DNA from: Candidatus Aenigmatarchaeota archaeon
GTDB lineage: Archaea > Aenigmatarchaeota > Aenigmatarchaeia > JACPZZ01
Reading direction: 5' to 3'
Assembly: GCA_016195275.1 (NCBI GenBank)
Contig: JACPZZ010000021.1
Coordinates: 1 to 37,596, forward strand
DNA length: 37,596 nt
Shown: positions 28,477 through 37,596 of the stretch, piece after piece
How positions within the stretch are numbered: position 1 is the first letter of the stretch
How the letters are laid out: each line of letters opens with the position of its first letter
Notes under the pieces: model-generated
Told to the model about the DNA's origin: nothing
The model's database searches: none
The model's input: only the letters and a program-made list of their open reading frames with translations
Position numbers and translations under genes: made by a program

Positions 28477-29145
28477 TTAACTGAGTTTTACATTTATACC
28501 TAATTCAAACATCTCCGGAATGGCCACCGTCAAATTATGGCACAATAATTTTAGCAAAACTTCATTGATTTGTGCCCTTTCTGTCTTGCTTCTTATCATA
28601 TCACCGACTTCATCTTTACCATGCTAAAGACCGTCTAGGCGTTGCTCCTCTGGTGATAATGCTGCTTGAACCCGTCTGCCTATAAATAAAGTATCCGTAC
28701 ATTTTGTGCCAAGCACCATATCCGATAACGGCATCTTGGGTCTGCCGAAACCGTAAGCCGGTTGCGGTATCGTTTTGCATAATTCATAAAGCAGTTTCGT
28801 AAAAAGTTCTTTCTGGCTTGTTTGTGCTTTGTCGTAGGCTTGCCAGTCCTGCGAGTAACTTATTCTCTTGATTTTTATGAGCGTTACGTTGCCGTATTTG
28901 TCTATCTGTTTTGTTAGCGTTATTTCAACAGCGAAAATATGCTTGCACTTCAACCCGCGTTTCTCGAAATCAACCCATGTGCAAGCCGGGGTATCACGCC
29001 TGAACGTAACCGTATAATTGCCGTGTCCGTATTGAGACGGAACAATCCAACGGTCTCCCTTATTCACTATCTGGCAACTCTTGGCGATCTCCACGCCACG
29101 CTGCCACCTTGTTTTCAAATTTTCCTTGTCTGACATATCTACCAC
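28477..29145 (-). pseudogene. SWIM zinc-finger transposase remnant: N-terminus and C-terminus joined, catalytic core missing
   Basis: CTWVDFEKRGLKCKHIFAVEI (SWIM) and FGRPKMPLSDMV; after the in-frame stop at 28624, HGKDEVGDMIRSKTERAQINEVLLKLLCHNLTVAIPEMFELGINVKLS. Confidence 0.75.
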
Positions 29146-29155
29146 CCCTTACTTT

Positions 29156-29203
29156 TTGGTATATTACCAATAGATAGAGATAAATACCTTACGGTTATAC
29201 CGT
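29156..29203. promoter_or_regulatory. Two palindromes, TTGGTA-TAT-TACCAA and ACGGT-TAT-ACCGT, upstream of the zinc-ribbon operon
   Basis: Perfect inverted repeats at 29156-29170 and 29191-29203. Confidence 0.5.
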
Positions 29204-29252
29204 TCCGATATAATATTTAAGTTTATATACCAAGGAGTATAAATATTGTGAT

Positions 29253-29402
29253 ATGGCAGAGCTTCAACTCAAAGGCTATAAGTGCGAAAGGTGCGAACAT
29301 GTTTGGTTGCCACGCGAAGGGAGCGAACCGCGGGTTTGCCCCAAGTGCAAAAGTCCGTATTGGGATGTGCCCAAGAAAAAGAAACACAAAAATGAACAAT
29401 GA
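29253..29402 (+). CDS. Zinc-ribbon protein (49 aa)
   Basis: Hand translation MAELQLKGYKCERCEHVWLPREGSEPRVCPKCKSPYWDVPKKKKHKNEQ. Confidence 0.75.
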   Translation: MAELQLKGYKCERCEHVWLPREGSEPRVCPKCKSPYWDVPKKKKHKNEQ

Positions 29403-29740
29403 AAACAGATTTATCTCTCATGACTACTATTTTATATTGGGTGAGGTTCGTGCAAGTTGTAGAATTTTTTACAAGCTGTTGGGGCGAATATTGCGATTCG
29501 GCTAAAGCAGAAGTTCTAAAAGCCATAAAAGAAAAAGAAGATGGTAAGGATATACAATTCGTAGAATTGGATATCGACAAAAAAGAGAATTTTTTAAGTT
29601 TGGTAAAATATTTGCATAAGGTCGAAAATCCAGAGCCTACAGATGACCCTATCATACCAGTAACGGTAGTTAATGGTAAAAATCTAGTCATTGGCTATTC
29701 CGAAAACATGAAAGAGGTAATAAAACAATTTCTTGAGTGA
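29399..29740 (+). CDS. Thioredoxin/glutaredoxin-fold-like protein
   Basis: VVEFFTSCWGEYCDSAKAEVLKAIKEKE...FVELDIDKKE...IPVTVVNGKNLVIGY; ATGA overlap with the zinc-ribbon gene. Confidence 0.6.
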   Translation: MKTDLSLMTTILYWVRFVQVVEFFTSCWGEYCDSAKAEVLKAIKEKEDGKDIQFVELDIDKKENFLSLVKYLHKVENPEPTDDPIIPVTVVNGKNLVIGYSENMKEVIKQFLE

Positions 29741-29976
29741 TATCAATGACAGATGGCTATTTCTTAGCTTTTTTGCTATACTGTAAATCATGCAAATCGC
29801 ACTTTGAACAAATCATACCAGTAGAAGTGACGGAACGAACCACAACCCCAGCGGACGATAACATCAGGATAATTTTTAATAAAGGGATGGAAAAACCAGA
29901 TTTCAAGTGCGATGGTTGTACTACACCATATCAACTCATTTTTCTCGGTATTAGGTTAATAAAAAAACAGCATTGA
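29737..29976 (+). CDS. Small double-CxxC protein (GTG 29737 or ATG 29746)
   Basis: CKSCKSHF...FKCDGCTTPYQLIF. Confidence 0.55.
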   Translation: MISMTDGYFLAFLLYCKSCKSHFEQIIPVEVTERTTTPADDNIRIIFNKGMEKPDFKCDGCTTPYQLIFLGIRLIKKQH

Positions 29977-30068
29977 AACCTTCTGTTGAAAAAGTGCCGT
30001 CCGCGTTGAAAAAGTCTTAATTTCTGCCAACTTGTTCAACAAAGTTTCTGCGCCCGGTTAAAAAAAGA

Positions 30069-30551
30069 TCATTTGAACTTTGCGTCAAACTCGCCGTCTT
30101 CTATGCGCTTGATAACCTTTCTGGGATCCCCGCCTTCGATCGTAACGCCCATGCTTTTGCATGTGCCTGCCACTTGTTTCGCGCCGTTTTTGGCGTCGGT
30201 AAACCCCTTCGCCTTTGCGATCCCTATCAGCTGGTCGATGCTTAAGTTTCCTACAACCTCCTTGCCTTTGACAGTCGCTTCGCCTTTCGCGCCCTTTTCA
30301 AGTTTTAATTCTTTTTTTATCAGGGCCGATACAGGAGGCGTTCCCACGGAAACTTCGAAATCCTTTGTGTCAAGGTTGATATCCAATTTAACAGGAACCT
30401 GCATGCCGCCGAATACCTTTGTTTTTTCATTGACTTTTGCCATGACAGCGCCGATGTTTATTTTCATCGGGCCAAGCTTCTGCGCCAGCGCCGGCGTCGG
30501 AGCCGCTTTCCCGCCGTCTACCATGAATTCCATTTTTTCAGTTTTCGCCAT
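30069..30551 (-). CDS. rpl11: Ribosomal protein uL11
   Basis: FMVDGGKAAPTPALAQKLGPMKINIGAVMAKVNEKT...AGTCKSMGVTIEG. Confidence 0.96.
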   Translation of the reverse strand: MAKTEKMEFMVDGGKAAPTPALAQKLGPMKINIGAVMAKVNEKTKVFGGMQVPVKLDINLDTKDFEVSVGTPPVSALIKKELKLEKGAKGEATVKGKEVVGNLSIDQLIGIAKAKGFTDAKNGAKQVAGTCKSMGVTIEGGDPRKVIKRIEDGEFDAKFK

Positions 30552-30553
30552 AA

Positions 30554-31141
30554 TTATTCCTTCTTCTCCCCTACTTTTTCCAAAACTTTAACAAATTCCA
30601 TGTTAACCTTTACCGGAATCGGCACGCCAGCTTCCAGAAGCTCAAGCGTCACTTCGTTTTTGGTCTTGTCGACTCTTGCGACGCGCGCTTTGTCGCCTTT
30701 AAACGGGCTCGTTAATATCTCAACAATATCGCCGATGTTTAACTCTATGTTCACGACCTTCGCAACCAGGAACTGCTGGATTTTATTCAGCTCTACAGGC
30801 CTATTTATCAGGCCGCGTATGTGAGGTATTCCTTGTATGGCGCGTTGCACGTTTTCCAAGTTGCCCTCTACAAAAATGTAACCTTTCAGTTCCGGCGGGT
30901 GCATTACAGCCTTTATAGGAATCGCCTGCGCCCGTATCCGCGATGAAAGGAAATCCATCACAACATTCTCCCTGCCCAAAGTGGTTTTCACTGTGTAAAC
31001 ATTGCTTCCGTATTCTTCTGTTGTAACCGGTTCGGCGACAGCAGGTTTTTGTTCGGCAACTTCATCAGGCTTGTCCGCCGACTCTATAAATTTCTCTGTT
31101 TCAGTTTTCTCATGACTGATTGTTTTATTTTCCTCTTCCAT
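30554..31141 (-). CDS. spt5: Transcription elongation factor Spt5/NusG
   Basis: VYTVKTTLGRENVVMDFL, LKGYIFVEGNLENVQRAIQGIPHIRGLI, KOW GDIVEILTSPFKGDKARVARVD; start at MEEENK. Confidence 0.94.
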   Translation of the reverse strand: MEEENKTISHEKTETEKFIESADKPDEVAEQKPAVAEPVTTEEYGSNVYTVKTTLGRENVVMDFLSSRIRAQAIPIKAVMHPPELKGYIFVEGNLENVQRAIQGIPHIRGLINRPVELNKIQQFLVAKVVNIELNIGDIVEILTSPFKGDKARVARVDKTKNEVTLELLEAGVPIPVKVNMEFVKVLEKVGEKKE

Positions 31142-31155
31142 TCCAAATCCCTTTT

Positions 31156-31329
31156 TTATACCAGCCTGAACAAAACGTAAATAACAAAACCGATAAAACC
31201 GATTGCCAATATTCCCGCGCCGCATATTTTCGCGGACGACCAGAATTCCTCGCGGTCCGGTTTTTTGCTCACGCTTATCACTCTTAGGTATTGACCCAGC
31301 TTATTTTTAATATTCGACCCTAAACCCAT
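31156..31329 (-). CDS. secE: Preprotein translocase SecE/Sec61-gamma subunit
   Basis: Hand translation MGLGSNIKNKLGQYLRVISVSKKPDREEFWSSAKICGAGILAIGFIGFVIYVLFRLV; position upstream of spt5. Confidence 0.88.
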   Translation of the reverse strand: MGLGSNIKNKLGQYLRVISVSKKPDREEFWSSAKICGAGILAIGFIGFVIYVLFRLV

Positions 31330-31472
31330 GAAATCACCATAAGAAACTTAGATCAATTATACCGTAGTGTATTTAAAGACGCGCATTGAATGGAAGGTTC
31401 CAATGTTAAAGCCGTTGCCATCCAAGAAGCGTCCGAAAATTCGTGGCGGGCTTTGCGCAGAGCATCAAAAGG

Positions 31473-31799
31473 TTACTTGTTTGCGAGTACAACCGCTTTT
31501 TTATCGCCGTGTTTAACTAGATTCATGTTAAAAAGGTATTTGTCCAATTGTACGGCTGCGATATTATCCCTATCAAAACCGTATAAATCGGCCTTTCCTA
31601 CCCGTCTTGTCTTAAGTAATAAACCTTTCTTTATCAGTTTTGGTACCAATTCCTGCAGAGTCTTGAAATTAACACCAGTTTCATCAGATATCTGACTCAG
31701 CGAATAATCCCAATACTGATTAATTATAAAGAAATCTAAAACTTTATTCGTAGGGTTATCCCCCAACACGTCGGTTAAGCCAGTCATTTTATTCACCAC
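31473..31799 (-). CDS. Winged-helix transcriptional regulator
   Basis: NKVLDFFIINQYWDYSLSQISDETGVNFKTLQELVPKLIKKGLLLKTRRVGKADLYGF. Confidence 0.75.
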   Translation of the reverse strand: MVNKMTGLTDVLGDNPTNKVLDFFIINQYWDYSLSQISDETGVNFKTLQELVPKLIKKGLLLKTRRVGKADLYGFDRDNIAAVQLDKYLFNMNLVKHGDKKAVVLANK

Positions 31800-31971
31800 A
31801 ACAGTTCAAGGATATCGTCATTGATTAACCTATAAGATACTTATCAGTTACTTATTTTATAGATGTCCATAAATAAATACTCGATCCAGTTTATATTGTA
31901 TTATATACATAATATAGTGTAGAGTATTGTGGCGTATTTATCGAACGGGAACCATAACAATTTGGATACAA

Positions 31972-32250
31972 ATGAGTCCTTTACGAAGGTTTACAACCGA
32001 AGATGCGGAAGTTTTCATCATACGTTATCTGCTTCTGAAAGAGTACATCGGACACCGGCAGACGACAGAAGAAAACCTGCTGAGACACGTGCCGGCGCAG
32101 GACAAGAAAACGGTTTCAAAAGCCATTAACAGTCTCGAAAAAAACGGCTGGTTTTCGATGAAACGTAAACACTACGGTGTGCATGTCAGCATATTACCCG
32201 ACAAGTTGGATGAAATACGGGCATGGCTAAGTTCCAAGGGTATAGTCTGA
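31972..32250 (+). CDS. Small winged-helix-like protein
   Basis: EDAEVFIIRYLLLKEYIG...KTVSKAINSLEKNGWFSMKRKHYGVHVSI; ATG 31972 preferred. Confidence 0.55.
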   Translation: MSPLRRFTTEDAEVFIIRYLLLKEYIGHRQTTEENLLRHVPAQDKKTVSKAINSLEKNGWFSMKRKHYGVHVSILPDKLDEIRAWLSSKGIV

Positions 32251-32288
32251 AACCGCCGCCTAGTATCATACGTTTTTAAAAAACTACG

Positions 32289-33380
32289 TTAACTAACAAA
32301 CTCTATCCCGAGAATCTGCTCTATTTCCTTGCGGTTTTCGGCTACAAATTTTTTGTTCGGCCCGTAAATCTGAGGGCTCTTGACGCCTGTTATCACGAGA
32401 AGCGCGCGCACAACGTCGCCCATTTCCTTTACGACCTGCGCGCCCCAAATTATTTTCGCGCCCGGGTTTAATCTTGAAGAGACGGCTTCGACGATTTCCT
32501 GGCACTCGCGTATCGTCATGTCTGAGCCGCCCGCAACGCTGACCAGAGCGCCTGTCGCGCCTGTAATATCAACATTCAACAGCGGGTTCGTTAATGATTT
32601 TTCGACAGCTTCGATGGCACGATTCTCGGAATCGGATTCGCCCATCCCGATCATCGCCAACCCGCCCGAAGACATCACGGCGCGTATATCGGCAAAATCC
32701 AGGTTGACAAGCCCGGGGCGCGTCACAAGTTCTGCGACCCCTTTGACAGCATTGACCAGGATCTCGTCAGCGACCTTGAACGCGGTCGTTATTGAAACAT
32801 CAGGAACAATCTCCAGAAGTTTGTCGTTTGGTATAACAATCAACGTATCCACAACCGATTCCAAATTCTCCAAACCTTCCTTCGCATTGTTCATCCTGTG
32901 TTCGCCTTCCATCGAAAAGGGCAAAGTAACAATAGCAACGGTCAAAGCCCCGATCTTTTTAGCGACATCAGCGACGACAGGGCTCGCCCCTGTTCCAGTC
33001 CCGCCGCCCAAACCGCATGTTATGAAAACCATATCAGCGCCGTCTAAAATTTTCTTTACATCGTCCTTGTTTTCCTTCGCAGACTCTGCGCCGACTTTGG
33101 GGTTGGCGCCCGCGCCCAAACCTTGGGTGACCTCTTTCCCGATCAACACCTTTGCGTCAGCGTCGGTGTAAAGAAGGTCCTGGGCGTCTGTATTGATCGC
33201 AACCGTTTCGCAGCCGGTTATTCCCACCTGCATAATGCGCGAAACAGTATTCCCGCCAGCGCCGCCAATCCCGACAACTTTAATGTCAGACTTGCGCGAC
33301 TCGATGATCCGTCTCAGTTCCTCGTCAACGTCTTTGGATTTCGTGCTTCTGGGAGAATAATCGGATTGCGGTAACGCCAC
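32289..33380 (-). CDS. ftsZ: Cell division protein FtsZ
   Basis: GIGGAGGNTVSRIM, GLGGGTGTGASPVVA, NLDFADIRAVMSSGGLAMIGMG. Confidence 0.97.
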   Translation of the reverse strand: MALPQSDYSPRSTKSKDVDEELRRIIESRKSDIKVVGIGGAGGNTVSRIMQVGITGCETVAINTDAQDLLYTDADAKVLIGKEVTQGLGAGANPKVGAESAKENKDDVKKILDGADMVFITCGLGGGTGTGASPVVADVAKKIGALTVAIVTLPFSMEGEHRMNNAKEGLENLESVVDTLIVIPNDKLLEIVPDVSITTAFKVADEILVNAVKGVAELVTRPGLVNLDFADIRAVMSSGGLAMIGMGESDSENRAIEAVEKSLTNPLLNVDITGATGALVSVAGGSDMTIRECQEIVEAVSSRLNPGAKIIWGAQVVKEMGDVVRALLVITGVKSPQIYGPNKKFVAENRKEIEQILGIEFVS

Positions 33381-33422
33381 AGAACATCACTAAAATATAC
33401 TTGATGGCCGAAGATATTTAAA

Positions 33423-34085
33423 CTAATTCTTGCTGTAAACTTCTTCGAATTTTACAGAATCAACTTTTACCCATTTTATTATTTCCGCGGCCGCGCGCTC
33501 CTTCATTTCCGAAGGCACGTTGTTTTTTTGAGGGAACGTAATAACAGCCTGCGCGCCATTTACTGAAACCTGCACGCCGTCCTTTATCCCGGTGTAATAT
33601 TGAATCAGGGATTTTGTCCTGTCCTCGGCGCCGTCCACTGTGCCGAGGCAGGCCATATCGTAAACGAGATTCTTGCCAGCAAGAGGATGATTAAAATCCA
33701 CCTGCACGCGCCCGCCGGACGACGATAAAACCCGGCCGCGCAACCCGTTCAAGTTTACGGTCAAACCTGGAACAGGATTCATGTTGTTTTTCGCAAACTC
33801 CGCTTCGCTGAAAATCTTTATCAGCCTGGAATCGCGCGGCCCAAACGCCTTTGCGGCATCGAGTTCTATTTTTTTCGACTCGCCCGCCCTCATAGATTTT
33901 ATCTCGTCCTCAAGCGCGGGCAGGATCATTTTTTCACCAATGATTACTGTGACAGGCCCGTAAACAGCGTTTTGCAGGTTTATTTTTTCTTTTTTAGCAA
34001 CCTGCTCGTCGGTTAAATCGAATATTTCGTTCGTTTCCTTGACCCGGCCCACATAGTTGATTTTTACAAAATCTCCGTTCCGCAC
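33423..34085 (-). CDS. FKBP-type peptidyl-prolyl isomerase (SlyD-like)
   Basis: GDFVKINYVGRVKETNEIFDLT...VDFNHPLAGKNLVYDM. Confidence 0.9.
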   Translation of the reverse strand: MRNGDFVKINYVGRVKETNEIFDLTDEQVAKKEKINLQNAVYGPVTVIIGEKMILPALEDEIKSMRAGESKKIELDAAKAFGPRDSRLIKIFSEAEFAKNNMNPVPGLTVNLNGLRGRVLSSSGGRVQVDFNHPLAGKNLVYDMACLGTVDGAEDRTKSLIQYYTGIKDGVQVSVNGAQAVITFPQKNNVPSEMKERAAAEIIKWVKVDSVKFEEVYSKN

Positions 34086-34131
34086 GTCAAATCACTCTTT
34101 CATATTCAATGCTAGGGTTTAAATCCTTAAA

Positions 34132-36789
34132 TCACTCCAAGTAAATTCCGGGCCTGCCCTGTTTCGCTTTTACGGCCTTTTGCGCAGGGTCGTGCATTTT
34201 CTCATCGTCAGGCCCGTAAACAGTTATTTTATCAAACCCGGCCGCGCTTTTAAGGTGTTCTAACGATTCGGATATGTAATCTTTTTCGTCTTCAGTTTTT
34301 GCATAAATGAAGGCATTCTTTTTCCGGCCGGCTATCTTTACCAGCTGGTTCAAATCTTTGACAAGCTCGCTGAACATTAATTCAAGCTCTACGCGTTGCC
34401 TGTCCACGGCCCGCTGCTGCGGCCACATCTGTACGGAAATCAGGCCTTCCTGCCCCAGGGAATTCCACAACCCTTCGCATGTGTGCGGTATCACCGGTGA
34501 CAACGCCAGTATCCAGTCTTTTGCAACAGCCTGCACCGCACCGTAATCGTTGGTTCTGTTTATCAAATTCTCAGCATTCCTTAACGTATCGAAAAACATT
34601 TTTTGTATGTACGCGCGGAATCCGTAGCCTTTCATTATCCTTTCAGAGGTTCCCAGATTTTGGTAAAATTCGTTGACGAACCATTCGCCTGTCAAAGAAC
34701 CTGCCAAAGGTTTTGCCTGCTTGGAAACAATTTCGCAAAATCTTTCCAGCCTGCCATTCACGTTTTCCACCCCGTTCTCGCGCCAGTCAAGCGTCGAAGC
34801 TGCGTCAGCGGAATGCGCCAGGTAAAGCCGGACAGCGTCTGCCCCGTGTTTCCTTATTGCGGAGGCGAGCGGTATTACGTTGCCCAAAGATTTGCTCATC
34901 TTCCTGCCTTCTGCTATCAGCAACTCGTTAATCGCAACCCGCCTGGGCCACATGGTTTCCGGAAAAACCGCTGCATGGTGGAACAAAAAGAACGTCAGGT
35001 GGTTGGGAATGTGCGCGGGCGCGGTCCTTCTTTCGTCCAGCGGGTACCAGTATGAAAATTCGCCGCGCATTGCGGCCAGGATTTTTTTGCCTACGCCGGA
35101 AGATTTTAACACCTTGTCTTCTTCGCCCTTCCCAAGAAACACGTAATCAAACAACTCTTCTGTTAAACTTTCCGGCTTTATTTTATTTTTCTTTATTTCG
35201 TTCACTACGGTGTAGAAGGCCATGTAAATTGTCGAGTCTGATAACGATTCTATAACCCATTTCTCGTCGTACGGCAGTTTTGTCCCCAAACCCCTGCGGC
35301 GGGCGCAGGCCCATTCATGCAGCCATGAGATCGATTCTTCAAACTGTTTGCGGTACGCGGCAGGCGTTATTTCCATCCGGGCCAGAAGTTTTCGCGCGGC
35401 CTTTTTCCAGTTCGCGTCCGAGTAATCCAAAAACCACTGGTCCTTGATTACTTTGATCATGACGTCGGAGCCGCAGCGGCATACCAAAATTTTCGTCGGA
35501 AGGCCTTTCATATCAGTAGTCGCGTTTTCATACATCAAAGCCCCGAAGCCCTTGGAAGAAAGTTCATCAAAAATTTTCTGCTTGGCATCGCTTACCTTCA
35601 ACCCGGAAAACGGCCCGCAATTTTTGTTTGTCACACCCTTGTAGAATTCCGCAGCGTAAACATCCTTGGTCGCCTTTTCAAGCTTTCCAGTCTCATCCAG
35701 CGACTTTATCCCCATGCTTTCGCACATGCCAACGGCTGACGCTTCTTTCCCGTCTGCGGTTATCACAGAGACGGGTTTTATCATTTTTGCCTCCACGAGC
35801 GTTTTTAACGCTATGTAATCGTAAGGAGCATGAGCCGGAACAGAGTTAACAACGCCCGTCGCTACATTTTCGTCTACAAAAGGGGACGGGAATATCTTTA
35901 CCTTTTGCCCGGCTATCGGTATCGTTACGTCTTTGCCAAGAAGCTCTTCGCCGTTCATTTTTTTTATTATCTTCACGTCCATGTTCTGGTTTTTTAGTTT
36001 TTCCGCCGCTTTCTCGGAAATGTACCACACTTCGCCGTTTACGCTTGCTTTTACATAACCCGCTTCGCGGTTTACCCAAACATTGGTTACCCCGAAAATC
36101 GTTTCCGGCCTGAGAGTTGCAGCTACAATGAATCCGTCGTCCATCTTCTCCTTGATAAGGAAAAACTTCTCTATGGTCATGGAGATTTCATCGCCGCCCC
36201 TGACATCGTCCGTTGTTACCGGATTGTCGTCAGCAGGGCAGAAAAAAACCGCGTGTTCGCCCTTTTTCAGGTAGCCGAGTTTGTTAAGGTGTGAATATTG
36301 CCATTTGATGAACTGGTTGTAAATTTTGTCCCCGGTCGTAAAGTCGCGGCGCCAGTCTATGGAGCATCCCAACTCGTCCATGTCCTTGCTTATCACCGAC
36401 GCATAATACTCGGCAACGTTGCTGGGATCAATGAAACTCGCAACAATTTCTTTTGCCTTTTTTGGGTCGTGTAGCGATACGTAGCCCTCGTGCTCCTTTA
36501 TGACATTCTTTTCCCGGTTTTCTATCCTTTTTGAAACAGCCAGTATTGGCGTGCCGGTGATATGGAAACCCAGCGGCCACAATACGTTGAAGCCCTGCAT
36601 GCGCATGAACCGCGCCGTTATGTCGCCCAGCGTGTAAGTGCGGCCATGCCCGACATGGAGCGTGCCGCTTGTGTACGGGTATGGAACAGTGAAAAAGAAA
36701 CTTTTCTTGCCGAAATCCGGGCTCGGTTCAAAAATCTTCTTTTTTTTCCACACTCTCTGCCATTTCTTCTCATCGTTGCCGGGCAGCAT
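34132..36789 (-). CDS. leuS: Leucyl-tRNA synthetase (archaeal type)
   Basis: VPYPYTSGTLHVGHGRTYTLGDI and GRKMSKSLGNVIPL; archaeal LeuRS layout. Confidence 0.95.
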   Translation of the reverse strand: MLPGNDEKKWQRVWKKKKIFEPSPDFGKKSFFFTVPYPYTSGTLHVGHGRTYTLGDITARFMRMQGFNVLWPLGFHITGTPILAVSKRIENREKNVIKEHEGYVSLHDPKKAKEIVASFIDPSNVAEYYASVISKDMDELGCSIDWRRDFTTGDKIYNQFIKWQYSHLNKLGYLKKGEHAVFFCPADDNPVTTDDVRGGDEISMTIEKFFLIKEKMDDGFIVAATLRPETIFGVTNVWVNREAGYVKASVNGEVWYISEKAAEKLKNQNMDVKIIKKMNGEELLGKDVTIPIAGQKVKIFPSPFVDENVATGVVNSVPAHAPYDYIALKTLVEAKMIKPVSVITADGKEASAVGMCESMGIKSLDETGKLEKATKDVYAAEFYKGVTNKNCGPFSGLKVSDAKQKIFDELSSKGFGALMYENATTDMKGLPTKILVCRCGSDVMIKVIKDQWFLDYSDANWKKAARKLLARMEITPAAYRKQFEESISWLHEWACARRRGLGTKLPYDEKWVIESLSDSTIYMAFYTVVNEIKKNKIKPESLTEELFDYVFLGKGEEDKVLKSSGVGKKILAAMRGEFSYWYPLDERRTAPAHIPNHLTFFLFHHAAVFPETMWPRRVAINELLIAEGRKMSKSLGNVIPLASAIRKHGADAVRLYLAHSADAASTLDWRENGVENVNGRLERFCEIVSKQAKPLAGSLTGEWFVNEFYQNLGTSERIMKGYGFRAYIQKMFFDTLRNAENLINRTNDYGAVQAVAKDWILALSPVIPHTCEGLWNSLGQEGLISVQMWPQQRAVDRQRVELELMFSELVKDLNQLVKIAGRKKNAFIYAKTEDEKDYISESLEHLKSAAGFDKITVYGPDDEKMHDPAQKAVKAKQGRPGIYLE

Positions 36790-36790
36790 G

Positions 36791-37156
36791 CTATCTACTT
36801 GCTGTTGCGAACGATTTATACGTTTCCCGCAGGCCGATCGCCATCATACCCGCATCCGTAACCACGATGGGCAGGCTTTGCCTTTCCCTTGTTCCTGCGG
36901 TTATCAGCCCGGACGAGCGGAGCTTCATCATATTCCATTTAACGGTTGAGTACGGCAACTCCAACTCCCTGGAAACGCGGTCCACTGCAGAGGTAAACGT
37001 TGTCCTGCCGGATATCTTGGCTATCTCGGTTAAAATCATCCTTTTCTTTTCCGTCAGCCTTAGGCCTAGGCGGATAAGGTTCTCAAGCCCGGCCACCCTT
37101 TCCCTAAGCGAATTCAGCTCCCCGACTCTCTGCCCTGATACAAGCAATTCCATCAC
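36791..37156 (-). CDS. Winged-helix regulator
   Basis: LTEIAKISGRTTFTSAVDRVSRELELPYSTVKWNMMKLRSSGLI. Confidence 0.7.
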   Translation of the reverse strand: MMELLVSGQRVGELNSLRERVAGLENLIRLGLRLTEKKRMILTEIAKISGRTTFTSAVDRVSRELELPYSTVKWNMMKLRSSGLITAGTRERQSLPIVVTDAGMMAIGLRETYKSFATASR

Positions 37157-37392
37157 GCTCCGGACCAGTGAGATGACCCGTTACACACGCAGGAAAGAGT
37201 ATCAACTCCCCGGCACGCAACAGGCAACAGAAAAAAATTCGCGACCAGGGAGAAAAACTTTGGACGTTTAAAGGCACAAATTATTTATAATGTGCCCTGC
37301 AAAAAACGTCTTCCATGGCGTGGTATATGTTGTTTTTCCCATTCTGATCTAACATTATTTATCGGGTTCAATTATAAATAGGTTGCAGTCAA

Positions 37393-37596
37393 ATGTACCA
37401 CGTCGCTATAATGAAAAAATCGTGGGGCCTTACAGAAAAAATTCTGGACAGGAGAAAAACAATAGAATCCCGCTGGTACAAACACAGGCGTACGCCATGG
37501 AATAAAATAAAAAAGGGCGACACCGTTTATTTCAAAAATTCAGGCGAGCCAGTTTCCATCAAAACCAGGGTTAAAAAAGTTATGCAGTTTTCTGGC
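37393..37596 (+). CDS. ASCH-like domain protein, truncated at the window end
   Basis: MYHVAIMKKSWGLTEKILDRRKTIESRWYKHRRTPWNKIKKGDTVYFKNSGEPVSIKTRVKKV. Confidence 0.7.
   Translation, partial: MYHVAIMKKSWGLTEKILDRRKTIESRWYKHRRTPWNKIKKGDTVYFKNSGEPVSIKTRVKKVMQFSG

Overview
The window looks like an archaeal chromosome segment, plausibly DPANN-type, though the taxonomy is inference. The informational core includes an archaeal histone, alaS, leuS, ftsZ, secE (57 aa, absent from the ORF track), spt5, rpl11, rpl1, rpl10, rpl12, an FKBP-type PPIase, a UMP-kinase-like gene, an NMN adenylyltransferase and a short OB-fold protein. There are also two very large secreted surface-type proteins and several HTH regulators. 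The least ordinary regions are: (1) a minus-strand tRNA at 8351-8461, best read as Gln(CUG), with a clean BHB intron at 37/38 and a second unexplained D-loop insert, next to a frameshifted LAGLIDADG homing-endonuclease remnant and a partial copy of the tRNA 5' end; (2) a cluster of inverted repeats (6403-6535) between a 26-aa Lys/Ala-rich peptide ending CCGCGCGC and an uncharacterised gene; (3) an accessory island (about 26.1-30.0 kb) between rpl11 and rpl1, carrying an EndoVII/HNH protein with a beta-class methyltransferase, a SWIM transposase reduced to its termini, and a start/stop-coupled Zn-ribbon/thioredoxin-like/CxxC trio; (4) a small ORF coupled between rpl10 and rpl12; (5) an ATP-cone/PD-(D/E)XK/helical-tail fusion protein; (6) a solo TnpB. 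No CRISPR array or rRNA was seen. All calls come from reading the sequence; no searches were run.
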